This document shows, in pieces, positions 8,699 to 17,198 of a stretch of 64,000 bases of DNA. Source of the DNA: Aliikangiella coralliicola (lineage in GTDB: Bacteria > Pseudomonadota > Gammaproteobacteria > Enterobacterales > Kangiellaceae); contig NZ_ML660169.1 in assembly GCF_007004725.1 (NCBI RefSeq), forward strand, positions 1 through 64,000. Direction: 5' to 3'. A model generated the notes under the pieces. That model saw nothing but the letters and a program-made list of their open reading frames with translations. It was not told where the DNA came from and ran no database searches. Made by a program: the position numbers and the translations under genes. Every line of letters begins with the position of its first letter. Within the stretch, counting starts at the first letter, position 1.

Positions 8699-10207
8699 AT
8701 GGGAAACGTATTATCGACTAATGTTTCTTCTCTAAACGCTCAGCGTAACCTGATTAATGTTAACGGTAGCCTGGCGCAGACTTTCAAGCGGTTGTCCTCA
8801 GGTTTGAGGATTAACAGCGCGAAAGACGATGCTGCTGGTCTACAAATTTCCAACGGTTTAACTTCGCAAATTAACGGCCTCTCAGTCGCATCGCGTAATG
8901 CCAATGACGGTATTTCGCTGGCTCAGGTAGCTGAAGGCGCGATGCAGGAAACCACCAACATACTGCAAAGAATTCGTGATTTAGCGATTCAAAGTGCGAA
9001 CGGCAGTAATGGTCCTTCCGAACGAGCAGCACTGAACGCCGAGGTGCAACAGCTCATCCAGGAAGTGGACCGGATTGCCAACACCACTCGGTTTGGTAGC
9101 CGAAATATATTGACCGGAACATTAACCGGCGCCCAGTTTCAAGTGGGTGCACAGGCTTTTGAAACCATCAATATTTCTATTAACTCAGCCAGAGCCGACG
9201 ACCTCGGCATTAACGACCTGGATTTTGCTGGTTTTGCTTCGAATCGTGTCGCGGCAACTTCCACCACACCTGCCAGTGCAATGGTCGCTGACAATCTGAC
9301 CTTTACCGTGAACAGTGCCACTTCAACAGTCGCAGTTTCGGCCGGTGATTCAGCTCAGCAGATCGCTGACAAAATCAACTCTGAGGTGCCTAATGTTACC
9401 GCAGATGCGAAGACAACCGCCCGACTAGCTTTTGCGGGAACGCTGGACGGCGATGAGTCCTTTAGTGTCAGCATTAATGGTAATACCTCTATCGTGGTAA
9501 CCGGTGCAACTGAGGACGATCTTTTAACCTCATTAGGTTCTGGGATCCAACAACTTGGCGCATTATCAAACCTGGAAGTGAATGTTGATTTAACCAATAA
9601 CTATGTTGAAATCACCGATCAGACCGGTGCCGATGTCACGGTACAACTGACAGCATATACCGGTGGCGACGCAGACGAAGATCTCACTGTGGACTTCGTT
9701 GATACCGGCGGCACACCTGGTGGTACGCCAGTGGTTCTTGACGCAGTCTCTGAAGGAACCGTGGTAACCGGCGATATCGCATTTACAACGTCAGATACTA
9801 ATTCAACGTTCTCGTTGATTGGCTCGACTGCAACTGGCGCTGGCGGTGTTATCGGTGTCGCTTCTGTCGCAGGTAATGTGACCTCGGGTACTCGGGTAAG
9901 TGCTCTTGATATCTCCACTAATACCGGTGCTCAGGCCGCTATTGCTGTGGTAGATGCGTCAATCAAACAGATTGATAGTAACCGTGCTGATCTCGGTGCG
10001 GTACAAAACAGGTTGTCATCAACCATATCTAACCTGCAAAGTATCATCGAAAACGTAGCTGCAGCTCGCTCTCGTATTCGTGATACAGATTATGCGACCG
10101 AAACTTCGGAATTATCGAAGAACCAGGTACTTCAGCAAGCCGGATTGTCTGTTTTGGCCCAGGCCAATGCATCTAGTCAATCTGTATTATCTTTACTACA
10201 AGGGTAA
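8699..10207 (+). CDS. fliC: Flagellin A
   Basis: 502 residues from the ATG at 8699, which has TAAGGAG 7 bases before it; a longer in-frame start at 8663 lacks this. Filament subunit, exported by the flagellar type III system without a cleaved signal. The N-terminal D0/D1 region has '[11 protein letters not shown]' and '[17 protein letters not shown]'; the C-terminal region has '[14 protein letters not shown]', '[14 protein letters not shown]' and ends '[14 protein letters not shown]'. The middle (about residues 170-410) is the variable, surface-exposed part, rich in Thr, Ala, Asp and Ser, where glycans usually attach. It has its own sigma-28 promoter and leader, and a hairpin follows the stop, so it is probably transcribed separately from flagellin B. 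Confidence 0.97.
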   Translation: MGNVLSTNVSSLNAQRNLINVNGSLAQTFKRLSSGLRINSAKDDAAGLQISNGLTSQINGLSVASRNANDGISLAQVAEGAMQETTNILQRIRDLAIQSANGSNGPSERAALNAEVQQLIQEVDRIANTTRFGSRNILTGTLTGAQFQVGAQAFETINISINSARADDLGINDLDFAGFASNRVAATSTTPASAMVADNLTFTVNSATSTVAVSAGDSAQQIADKINSEVPNVTADAKTTARLAFAGTLDGDESFSVSINGNTSIVVTGATEDDLLTSLGSGIQQLGALSNLEVNVDLTNNYVEITDQTGADVTVQLTAYTGGDADEDLTVDFVDTGGTPGGTPVVLDAVSEGTVVTGDIAFTTSDTNSTFSLIGSTATGAGGVIGVASVAGNVTSGTRVSALDISTNTGAQAAIAVVDASIKQIDSNRADLGAVQNRLSSTISNLQSIIENVAAARSRIRDTDYATETSELSKNQVLQQAGLSVLAQANASSQSVLSLLQG

Positions 10208-10257
10208 TACCATGAAAGCCGAAAAAGCCCCTACCGTACGACAACTTTAGGTGCCCA

Positions 10258-10288
10258 AACAAAGGTCTGGAGATTTCAGGCCTTTGTT
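10258..10288 (+). terminator. Stem-loop after flagellin A
   Basis: 12-bp stem 10258-10269 / 10277-10288 (AACAAAGGTCTG with CAGGCCTTTGTT, one G-U pair) and a 7-base loop, 50 bases after the stop. No T-run follows, so it may stabilise the mRNA 3' end instead of terminating on its own. Confidence 0.5.
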
Positions 10289-10367
10289 AACGCCTTAACT
10301 TATCCTTTATAAATCAAATAGTTACTCAAAAAACCCTATTTTTTTTCAGTTATTTCTGATCAAAAAG

Positions 10368-10394
10368 TAAAGTCGCCCATTTCAGAGCCGATAC
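10368..10394 (+). promoter_or_regulatory. Sigma-28 (FliA) promoter of the second flagellin
   Basis: TAAAGTCG (10368-10375), 11-base spacer, GCCGATAC (10387-10394). The -35 box is identical to that of flagellin A. The predicted start near 10401 gives a leader of about 326 bases. Confidence 0.88.
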
Positions 10395-10400
10395 TTCTTT

Positions 10401-10726
10401 TGAACGCAACTTGTTCTCAGCAAATTGCGAACACTTCAAATTGTTGTTTCTCAGGCGATGATCGCTCGTAAAGAGCACTCTCAAATTTCATTTCCTTAAG
10501 AAACACCAGTTGAATTTGAAAGAGGTGTTTCTCAGACATTTTTTTCAACCAATGTTTTTATAAAGTTGATTTTATCAGGAACACTTGAAGGACGACTTTA
10601 ATAAAACAAAAATATGCGGATAGCAAACGGTTTCTCAGGCCATAAGCTGTCTTACTTTTTAAGCACTTTGTAATTTCAGGCGGATTTCATTTCCTCTTGA
10701 ATATCAAAGGTTTAGGAGATTTAATC
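10401..10726 (+). promoter_or_regulatory. Flagellin leader B with UUCUCAG hairpins
   Basis: TTCTCAG occurs exactly at 10414, 10448, 10529 and 10632, each time in a possible loop: CGCAA 10405-10409 / TTGCG 10425-10429; ATTGTT 10440-10445 / GGCGAT 10454-10459 (with G-U pairs); AGGTGT 10523-10528 / ACATTT 10536-10541 with exactly TTCTCAG as the loop; GATAGC 10619-10624 / GCTGTC 10646-10651. The third can be replaced by a stronger 8-bp stem GAAACACC 10500-10507 / GGTGTTTC 10524-10531, which hides part of the motif. The ribosome site AGGAG is at 10714-10718. Confidence 0.6.
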
Positions 10727-12226
10727 ATGGGTAATGTAATACAGACGAATGTATCGTCTATTGGCGCTCAGCGCTCACTGGGTCGTACTAACGACGCACT
10801 CTCAACGACTTTCCAACGTCTATCAACCGGGCTTCGAATTAACAGCGCGAAAGATGACGCCGCAGGTTTGCAGATTTCAAATAGTTTGACTTCTCAAATC
10901 AACGGGTTGGGTGTAGCGGTTAGAAACGCTAACGATGGTATTTCATTGGCACAGGTTGCTGAGGGTGCACTTCAGGAATCGACCAATATCTTACAACGTT
11001 TGCGTGACCTGTCTATCCAGAGTGCGAACGGTAGTAACAGTGGTACAGAGCGTGCCGCGTTACAACAGGAAGTTGCTCAACTTCAATCAGAACTTAACCG
11101 AATCGCTGACACCACTCGATTTGGTGGTACTAACCTGCTTGACGGTTCATTTTCAACCAAGTCTTTCCAGGTTGGAGCACAGGCGAATGAAACCATTTCG
11201 GTGACCATTAGTGGTGCTCGAGCCACAAACCTTGGTGATAACCGAATTGATGTTGGTGGTAGTGGTATTGGTGAAGTCGCGGCAGCAGCAGCGGCACCAG
11301 CAGCAAATACCGTCGCGGCGCAAGTACTAACGCTAAATGGTAGTTTAGGCTCAGCAACTGCAACCGTTGGTGTGAACAGCAGTGCAGCGACCGTTGCTGG
11401 ATTGGTCAATGCAGAAACTGGTGCAACCGGTATCTCCGCTGATGCAAGAACCAATGTTCGATTAAGTGGATTAGATACTGCTGGAACCGTTTCATTTGAT
11501 ATCGCCGGTACTGGCGGTGTGGCATCAAGTATTTCGGTGAACGTAACTTCTGTGGGTGACTTATCTGGACTTGCCGAAGCTATCAATGCAACTTCAGCTA
11601 GTACGGGTATTATCGCAACAGCTAACGGTGCAACACTTGACTTAGTGAATGAAGCTGGTGATGACATCACCATCGACGCATTTGACGTTGGTACAGCTGA
11701 TGATGGTACTGGAACAATCACGGTCACATCGCTGAACTATGACGGTACTGCAACGACTGCTTCTACTACTAACCTGGTGGATGCTGCTTCAGGTGCAACT
11801 GATGCAACTCGTATTTCAGGTCAGCTTCGTTTTTCTTCTGGTAGTGCATACACAGTTGCAACTGACACAGGTACAACTTTGTTGTCAGCAGCGAGCGTCG
11901 CTTCAGGTCTTACAGCGGTTTCTAGCGTTAACATCAGTACTGCAAGCGGTGCCCAGGCAGCGATAAGTACGATCGACGCGGCAATAACGGCGGTAGACTC
12001 TCAACGAGCCCAGCTCGGTGCGGTTCAAAACCGATTAAGCAGCACCATCTCTAACCTTGGAAGCATCATCGAAAACGTATCGGCCGCACGGTCTCGTATT
12101 CGTGATACAGACTTCGCTGCGGAAACAGCGAATCTGGCTAAAAACCAGGTATTGCAACAGGCTGGATTATCTATCCTGGCGCAAGCTAACGCTTCTAGTC
12201 AGTCAGTATTGTCATTACTTCAGTAA
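10727..12226 (+). CDS. fliC: Flagellin B
   Basis: 499 residues from the ATG at 10727, with AGGAG 8 bases before it; an earlier in-frame start at 10697 lacks a ribosome site. It is a paralog of flagellin A: the N-terminus '[18 protein letters not shown]', the '[17 protein letters not shown]' block and the C-terminus '[19 protein letters not shown]' ending '[10 protein letters not shown]' are almost the same, while the central domain (about residues 170-400) differs strongly and is very rich in Ala, Thr, Gly and Val. The pair arose by duplication with diversification of the exposed domain. It is followed by flaG after 109 bases and may be cotranscribed with it. Confidence 0.96.
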   Translation: MGNVIQTNVSSIGAQRSLGRTNDALSTTFQRLSTGLRINSAKDDAAGLQISNSLTSQINGLGVAVRNANDGISLAQVAEGALQESTNILQRLRDLSIQSANGSNSGTERAALQQEVAQLQSELNRIADTTRFGGTNLLDGSFSTKSFQVGAQANETISVTISGARATNLGDNRIDVGGSGIGEVAAAAAAPAANTVAAQVLTLNGSLGSATATVGVNSSAATVAGLVNAETGATGISADARTNVRLSGLDTAGTVSFDIAGTGGVASSISVNVTSVGDLSGLAEAINATSASTGIIATANGATLDLVNEAGDDITIDAFDVGTADDGTGTITVTSLNYDGTATTASTTNLVDAASGATDATRISGQLRFSSGSAYTVATDTGTTLLSAASVASGLTAVSSVNISTASGAQAAISTIDAAITAVDSQRAQLGAVQNRLSSTISNLGSIIENVSAARSRIRDTDFAAETANLAKNQVLQQAGLSILAQANASSQSVLSLLQ

Positions 12227-12238
12227 GTTGATGGCAGG

Positions 12239-12310
12239 CGTTAAATTAAAATTTAACGTCAGGCGGGAAAGTTGGTACGAACAATTATTTCGATTTTTCA
12301 CCACTTTCCC
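12239..12310 (+). other. Inverted repeats between flagellin B and flaG
   Basis: Two nested structures fill this 109-base gap: a near-perfect AT-rich palindrome CGTTAAATT / AATTTAACG (12239-12258), and GGGAAAGT (12265-12272) / ACTTTCCC (12303-12310) with a 30-base loop. Neither has a T-run. They could lower expression of flaG relative to flagellin, by partial termination or RNA processing. Confidence 0.45.
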
Positions 12311-12335
12311 ATTCGCTCTATAAAGGTAACGTGCT

Positions 12336-12776
12336 ATGGCTATACATAATTTGTCAGGCAACTTTCAACCGCCATCGGTTGAGACCGGCAGCCGTTTGCC
12401 GCAACCGAGTAGCAGAGCGCCTTCAACAGCTAAAGTGGATAATGATGGATTGAAAGTGGTTGCCAATACAGAAACGAATAGTAATACCATTCAATCTGTG
12501 GCGGTCAATCAAAACGAGAAACCTACGGAGAACCAGGCAGAAGTTAAATCACAGATTGAAGAGTTCCAAAGCTTCAATCAGAGTATTGACCGAAGCCTTC
12601 AGTTCAAAGTTGACGAAGAACTCGGCGTGACAATTGTTAGAGTAGTCGATAAAGAAACCGATGAACTCATCAGGCAATTCCCACCCGAAGAACTAATCAA
12701 CTTATCCAAGCGGTTGAAGGAGCTTAACGAGGAAGATATCTCCAGCAGTGGAATTCTTCTTCAAGAGAAAGTGTAA
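12336..12776 (+). CDS. flaG: FlaG family protein
   Basis: 146 residues. The C-terminal half carries the FlaG signature: 'LQFKVDEELGVTIVRVVDKETDELIRQFPPEELI' with 'LSKRLKEL' following. The N-terminal half (about 1-75) is polar, low-complexity and probably unfolded. FlaG proteins influence filament length and sit between flagellin and fliD in polar flagellates, exactly as here. A GC-rich terminator follows 7 bases after the stop. Confidence 0.92.
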   Translation: MAIHNLSGNFQPPSVETGSRLPQPSSRAPSTAKVDNDGLKVVANTETNSNTIQSVAVNQNEKPTENQAEVKSQIEEFQSFNQSIDRSLQFKVDEELGVTIVRVVDKETDELIRQFPPEELINLSKRLKELNEEDISSSGILLQEKV

Positions 12777-12783
12777 GGGCTTG

Positions 12784-12810
12784 AAAAGGGAGCCTTGCTC
12801 CCTTTTCTTT
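12784..12810 (+). terminator. Terminator after flaG
   Basis: Perfect 10-bp stem AAAAGGGAGC (12784-12793) / GCTCCCTTTT (12797-12806), 3-base loop, T-rich tail. It separates the flagellin-flaG unit from the sigma-54 fliD unit. Confidence 0.9.
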
Positions 12811-12837
12811 ACCTTCAAGACTTGTTACCAGTAAGAC

Positions 12838-12853
12838 TGGCGCAAAAATTGCT
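12838..12853 (+). promoter_or_regulatory. Sigma-54 promoter of fliD-fliS-fliT
   Basis: TGGCGC (12838-12843), 5 bases, TTGCT (12849-12853): the -24/-12 elements with exact spacing. It lies 89 bases before fliD and fits class III control by an FlrC/FleR-type activator. Confidence 0.75.
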
Positions 12854-12941
12854 ATTTTTTAGTAAATAGTCAGTCAGTTTTAGTGGTAATTGAGTTTTGT
12901 CGATTATTAGTTTATTTTTTTGTTAATACAGGATTTCAGCT

Positions 12942-14324
12942 ATGGGACTCATATCAATTGGCGGCTTAGGCTCAGGACTCGATACAAAAAGTATCGTTGA
13001 AGCTTTAGTAGCCGCAGAAAGAGCTCCAAAGGAAAATAGCCTTAACAGGCTAGAGACAGATGTCACCGTTTCACTAACGGGCTTAGGCGGTTTAAAGTCA
13101 GCGCTCGATGAGTTGCGCACGGCGGCTTTCGATCTGAGCTTATCAACAAGTTTTAGTAAACGCTCAGTGACTGTGTCTGATAGTGACTTTTTCACCGCAA
13201 CAGCTACCTCCAGCGCAACAGCTGGAACTTACGCTATAGAAGTCAGCACCCTCGCGGCCGGCAGCATTCACCAATCACAAGTTTTTACCGGTGGCAGCTC
13301 AACCACTTTTGGTGATGGTACTTTAACCTTCACTATCGGCAGTGATACTTTTGATGTGGCTGTTTCAGCTACCGATACGCTAGAAGATATTCGTAATAAC
13401 ATTAACGCAGCAACCGGTAACGACTTTGTTTCAGTAAACTTGCTAAACAATGTTACCAGCGGACCAGACACAGGTAGTGTTCTGACATTTAACTCAACCA
13501 CGACAGGTACGGGTAATGATCTGGTTGTTACATTTAGCGGCGATGCATCTCTGGCCGACCTCTCAACTGGATTAACCCAGACTCAAACCGCCATTGATGC
13601 TAGCATTCTAGTGGATGGTTTCGCTGCAACCAGCAGCACGAATAAATTCGAAAACATTATTCAAAATGTCACGATTGATGTGTCGAAAGCGCATACTCCA
13701 GCGGGCACCACCGACACACTAACGGTGTCTCTGGACACTAACAGCACCAAATCGTTAATAACCAACTTTGTCGACACTTTTAATGCTTACGTTGACGTTT
13801 CCAAACAACTGGGCTCAGCCGATACCGCCCAACCAGGTCTACTTCTTGGGGACTCAACTTTACGGCAAGTCGACTCGCAAATCAGAAATTTATTTGCATC
13901 AACGGTGTCAACAATCACCGGGGATTTTAACAGCTTATCTGCGATCGGTATCACCACCACGCAAGACGGCAAACTGGAAATCGACAACGATACACTCGAC
14001 ACAGCGATAGATAGTAACTTTGAACAATTTGACGATCTGTTCGCCAGCGAAGAAGGCTTTGCAACCCAACTTAGAAGCTTGATTGACAATTATACCGGCA
14101 GTGGCGGTGTTATCACTTCTAGAACAGAATCACTCAATGAGCAGCTAAGCCAAATCGCCGATGAAAGAATTTCTCTCGATTTAAGAATTGAATCGCTGAC
14201 TTTAAGATTAACTAATCAATTCGCCACTATGGATGCCATCGTGGCACAATTTAATTCTACGCAAAGTTTTATTGCCCAACAATTTGCTAACTTACCCGGT
14301 TTCTCGAGTAATAAAAGCGAATAG
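12942..14324 (+). CDS. fliD: Flagellar hook-associated protein 2 (filament cap)
   Basis: 460 residues, normal for the family. The N-terminus 'ISIGGLGSGLDTKSIVEALVAAERAP' is the FliD D0 signature; the C-terminal domain has 'LRSLIDNYTGSGGVITSRTESLNEQLSQI' and a helical end with 'RLTNQFATMDAIVAQFNSTQSFI'. The middle is beta-rich and Thr/Ser-rich. FliD forms the cap at the filament tip under which flagellin folds. AGGA lies before the ATG. It heads a fliD-fliS-fliT-like unit with gaps of 32 and 1 bases. Confidence 0.95.
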   Translation: MGLISIGGLGSGLDTKSIVEALVAAERAPKENSLNRLETDVTVSLTGLGGLKSALDELRTAAFDLSLSTSFSKRSVTVSDSDFFTATATSSATAGTYAIEVSTLAAGSIHQSQVFTGGSSTTFGDGTLTFTIGSDTFDVAVSATDTLEDIRNNINAATGNDFVSVNLLNNVTSGPDTGSVLTFNSTTTGTGNDLVVTFSGDASLADLSTGLTQTQTAIDASILVDGFAATSSTNKFENIIQNVTIDVSKAHTPAGTTDTLTVSLDTNSTKSLITNFVDTFNAYVDVSKQLGSADTAQPGLLLGDSTLRQVDSQIRNLFASTVSTITGDFNSLSAIGITTTQDGKLEIDNDTLDTAIDSNFEQFDDLFASEEGFATQLRSLIDNYTGSGGVITSRTESLNEQLSQIADERISLDLRIESLTLRLTNQFATMDAIVAQFNSTQSFIAQQFANLPGFSSNKSE

Positions 14325-14356
14325 TTTAACTAATAATCATTAAAGAGGTTTTATCA

Positions 14357-14758
14357 ATGGGATTAACTGGAGCTAACGCCTACACCAAAATGAGTGCGGC
14401 GACCGGTGTTGAAAATGCAGATCCACATCGATTAATTCAAATGCTCATCGACGGTGCAATTGAAAAAATCAACCGAGCGAAGTTTTTTATGAACAATAAA
14501 AAGCTGGCGGAAAAAGGTCAACATATCAGCTGGGCGATTTCGATTATTGGTGGTTTGAGAGGAAGCCTTAACATGGAGCAAGGCGGTGATCTCGCACATA
14601 ATCTGGACGCTTTATATGACTACTGTTGTACTGCACTAGTTGCGGCTAACCTGGAAAATAGCGAAGAAAAACTCAATGACGTGCTAGGAGTGATGCAGCA
14701 GGTAAAAGAAGGTTGGGATGGCATTCGCGAACAAGCGTTACAGGAAATGCAATCTTAA
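14357..14758 (+). CDS. fliS: Flagellin export chaperone FliS
   Basis: 133 residues. 'NAYTKMSAATGVENADPHRLIQMLIDGAIEKINRAK' at the start and 'NLDALYDYCCTALVAANLENSEEKL' in the middle are typical of FliS, a small four-helix cytoplasmic protein that binds the flagellin C-terminus and stops it polymerising before export. It lies directly behind fliD; AGAGG before the ATG gives a ribosome site. With two flagellins in the window, it presumably serves both. Confidence 0.95.
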   Translation: MGLTGANAYTKMSAATGVENADPHRLIQMLIDGAIEKINRAKFFMNNKKLAEKGQHISWAISIIGGLRGSLNMEQGGDLAHNLDALYDYCCTALVAANLENSEEKLNDVLGVMQQVKEGWDGIREQALQEMQS

Positions 14759-14759
14759 C

Positions 14760-15080
14760 ATGTCTACTATTACCGCCAAGCTCGATAAACTCAATGATGA
14801 AATCAGGCGCTATGCTGACAAACTTGAGTGGGAAACCGTTTTAGGATTAACCGGCGAAAGACACCAGCTTATTCAAGACTATTGCGAAGAAAACCAAAAT
14901 CAGCTGAGTGCAGAACAGCTGCAACTCATTGCCCAAAAAGTAAATACCTGTGACCAACTTGTGGGTTCGGCGGTTGCTAAACACAAAGAGTCGGCGATCC
15001 AGTCGGGTATTAATTTAAGAAAAACCCACCGTGCGATTAACCACTACAAAAACACACATAACTCTGCCACTGAACACTAA
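14760..15080 (+). CDS. fliT: FliT-like flagellar protein
   Basis: 106 residues from the ATG at 14760, one base after the fliS stop, which indicates translational coupling; a longer frame starting at 14718 inside fliS has no support. The protein is all-helical and charged ('LDKLNDEIRRYADKLEWETVLGLTGERHQLIQDYCEEN'). FliT proteins are short helical chaperones for FliD encoded at this position. Sequence similarity within the family is low, so the name rests mainly on position, size and predicted helices. Confidence 0.6.
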   Translation: MSTITAKLDKLNDEIRRYADKLEWETVLGLTGERHQLIQDYCEENQNQLSAEQLQLIAQKVNTCDQLVGSAVAKHKESAIQSGINLRKTHRAINHYKNTHNSATEH

Positions 15081-15084
15081 TTTG

Positions 15085-15146
15085 TATTAAAATCATTTTT
15101 ATACCAGAGCCTTTTTATACTAAAATCTTATTTATAATAAAATCCT
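15085..15146. repeat. Degenerate short repeat after fliT
   Basis: Three copies of TA(T/C)TAAAATC or AATAAAATCC, starting near 15085, 15118 and 15136, in AT-rich DNA. One of several short-period duplications in spacers of this window. Confidence 0.4.
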
Positions 15147-15215
15147 AGCCACACCAGTTTTTTATCGGCAATCAAACTCGTAGATTCGAGAGATTAATAA
15201 AATAAATAAATTGAT

Positions 15216-15698
15216 ATGTTAGACATTCGCCAGGCAAATACCGAAGATATCGAATTAATATTCCAATGGACACTGCAGCTCCACCATCATGAGGACGATG
15301 GCGAACTAAAAGCGCATGCTGACTTTCCTGTTCACCTGAAGCAATGGTTATCGGGACAGCTGGAAGATACTGGAAACCTTTGTCTTATTGCCGAAGTTGA
15401 TGCTCAACCTATTGGGTTTATTTTAGCGTCGAGTATCATCAATGATAACGGATTTTTAGAGTCTCCCGCGAAAGGTATCATTCAACTATTGTGGATTAAT
15501 GAAGATCATCGAAAACAACATATTGCTGACACGCTAGTTAGTGAAATTGAACAGTGTTTTATATCCGTTGGTATTGGATATATCGAGTGCAATTATACTT
15601 CTCATAATAACCTAGCGAAATCCTTCTGGGATAAACAGGGATATCTTCAAAGAACTGTCACCGCGCGAAAAATGTTAAAATTACCCGATTCAAATTAA
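15216..15698 (+). CDS. GNAT family N-acetyltransferase
   Basis: 160 residues. The GNAT order is visible: N-terminal 'LDIRQANTEDIELIFQW' strand-helix, beta-strands 'NLCLIAEVDAQPIGFILAS', the acetyl-CoA loop region 'IIQLLWINEDHRKQHIADTLVSEIE' (a relaxed version of the R/Q-x-x-G-x-A loop), and a final 'SHNNLAKSFWDKQGYLQRT' motif. It transfers an acetyl group to an unknown amine. It begins the non-flagellar block and appears to be transcribed alone. Confidence 0.85.
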   Translation: MLDIRQANTEDIELIFQWTLQLHHHEDDGELKAHADFPVHLKQWLSGQLEDTGNLCLIAEVDAQPIGFILASSIINDNGFLESPAKGIIQLLWINEDHRKQHIADTLVSEIEQCFISVGIGYIECNYTSHNNLAKSFWDKQGYLQRTVTARKMLKLPDSN

Positions 15699-15769
15699 GC
15701 AGTATTTTACCCTACCCTAGATTACGTCTGATTATACTTCTAACATAAAATACTCGTCGTTTTGTGTCT

Positions 15770-16129
15770 CTACCTAACCTCAGATTTCCCGATGGCAAAA
15801 TGGTCAACAACCCAAAGCCAACTACCATCCGACTGTCGCCGAGCAATCTCAGCCGTGACATCACCGTTGTGAAGTCGTGATGAGGTTAGCGCCAGCTCAC
15901 CACTTAACAATGGTTTAGCTTGCTTGCTCGGTAGAAGTTGCGGCTTACTCGATAAGAATTTGATAAAGAAGCTTCTAATTTCCTCGTGGCCCTGAGCAAC
16001 CTTGCCGTCGCCAGAATCGAGTGTTGCATCAAACTCATACAAACACACAAGTCCTTCAACGTCGCCGGCGTTAGCTCGCTCAACGAAGAATTTCTCAAGA
16101 TCATTTGGGTCTTTGGCTGGCTGATACAT
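15770..16129 (-). CDS. NTF2-like (SnoaL/ketosteroid isomerase fold) protein
   Basis: 119 residues from the ATG at 16129 (AGG before it); a start at 16189 would add 20 residues that do not fit the fold and has no ribosome site. 'LEKFFVERANAGDVEGLVCLYEFDATL', 'GHEEIRSFFIKFLSSKP' and the final strands 'GSWLWVVDHFAIGK' are typical of the DUF4440/SnoaL-like NTF2 fold. These are small enzymes or binding proteins with a cone-shaped pocket; the substrate is unknown. It is divergent from the nitrilase gene, 160 bases apart. Confidence 0.8.
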   Translation of the reverse strand: MYQPAKDPNDLEKFFVERANAGDVEGLVCLYEFDATLDSGDGKVAQGHEEIRSFFIKFLSSKPQLLPSKQAKPLLSGELALTSSRLHNGDVTAEIARRQSDGSWLWVVDHFAIGKSEVR

Positions 16130-16289
16130 GGTTGAACCTATGCTGCTTAAACTGTAAGTTGATTGATGACGCATACGCCAAACAATCAAAAAATTGATGA
16201 CTAAAAATTAAATTCGATAATTCACTTCAATAATAGTTAGACTAAGAATATATTAAAAGTCATCGTGACAAAACTTCTGAGGATTCCAC

Positions 16290-17198
16290 ATGAGCCAGAC
16301 AAAAATCGGTGCACTCCAAATTGGTAGCGCTTTGAGCTCCAGCAAAGTAACCATTCAAAAAGTTCTGGATTATGAAAGCCAAATCAAAGATGAAGCCTGT
16401 GAACTCATTGTTCTACCAGAAGCACTCATTGGTGGATATCCAAAAGGTTGGGATTTCGGTACTCGAATCGGCTATCGCAAAGAGGTCGGTCGAGAACAAT
16501 TTTTACATTACTGGAACCAGACGGTCAACTTACAGACAGATGACTTAAAAGACATCAGGCAAATGGCCAAGCGTACTCAGACGAATTTGATCATTGGCGT
16601 CATCGAAAAAGTTCGCTCATCGCTCTATTGCACAACGGCTTTCATTTCCAACCAAGGCGAGCTTAACGGTGTTCATCGAAAGTTAATGCCAACAGCAAGT
16701 GAAAGATTAATCTGGGCTCAAGGTGACGGTTCAACAATGCCGCTGATTAAAACTGAAAACCTTAAAGCCGGTAGTGTGATTTGTTGGGAAAATTATATGC
16801 CTTTGCTAAGATCGCACATGTATTCAAAAGACCTCAATTTATGGTGTGCTTCGACTGTTGACGACAGAGAAATATGGCAAGCCTCAATGCGCCATATCGC
16901 TTATGAAGGTCGAATGTTTTTGATCAGTGCCTGCCAATATCTGGGCTCGCCATCGAGTCTTGGGTTCGACACCGAGTGGCCTGACGATAAAGAACTGATT
17001 CGAGGCGGCAGTGTTATTGTTTCACCTATGGGAGAAGTACTAGCAGGCCCCATTTATGGTGAAGAAAAATTACTATCCGCAGAGATCAACCTGGATGATG
17101 TAATTAAAGCCCGTTATGATTTTGATGCTTCCGGGCATTATTCTAGGCCAGATATTTTTAAATTGAATGTTGATCAAGAGGAACGAATTAAAAACTAG
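16290..17198 (+). CDS. Nitrilase-family carbon-nitrogen hydrolase
   Basis: 302 residues, near the usual 300-350. The Glu-Lys-Cys catalytic triad is present: E44 in 'LIVLPEALIGGYPKG', K131 in 'VHRKLMPTASE', C165 in 'GSVICWENYMP'. The 'GGYPKG' after the Glu and 'CWENYMPLLR' around the Cys are those of true nitrilases (plant/bacterial aliphatic-aromatic nitrilase branch), which turn nitriles into acids and ammonia. It is cytoplasmic with no signal peptide. Its stop overlaps the end of the convergent serine hydrolase gene by 4 bases. Confidence 0.9.
   Translation: MSQTKIGALQIGSALSSSKVTIQKVLDYESQIKDEACELIVLPEALIGGYPKGWDFGTRIGYRKEVGREQFLHYWNQTVNLQTDDLKDIRQMAKRTQTNLIIGVIEKVRSSLYCTTAFISNQGELNGVHRKLMPTASERLIWAQGDGSTMPLIKTENLKAGSVICWENYMPLLRSHMYSKDLNLWCASTVDDREIWQASMRHIAYEGRMFLISACQYLGSPSSLGFDTEWPDDKELIRGGSVIVSPMGEVLAGPIYGEEKLLSAEINLDDVIKARYDFDASGHYSRPDIFKLNVDQEERIKN

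Noticed and set aside
8487-10726. CRISPR-like array from the regularly spaced TTCTCAG motif
   Set aside because: The shared unit is only 7 bases, it lies within transcribed leaders and there are no cas genes; hairpin loops explain the spacing.
11083-11727. 214-codon frame antisense to flagellin B
   Set aside because: Low-complexity Pro/Val/Ala/Ser product that mirrors the Ala/Thr/Gly-rich central flagellin domain; a shadow of codon bias. The antisense frames in flagellin A (9139-9918) are of the same kind.
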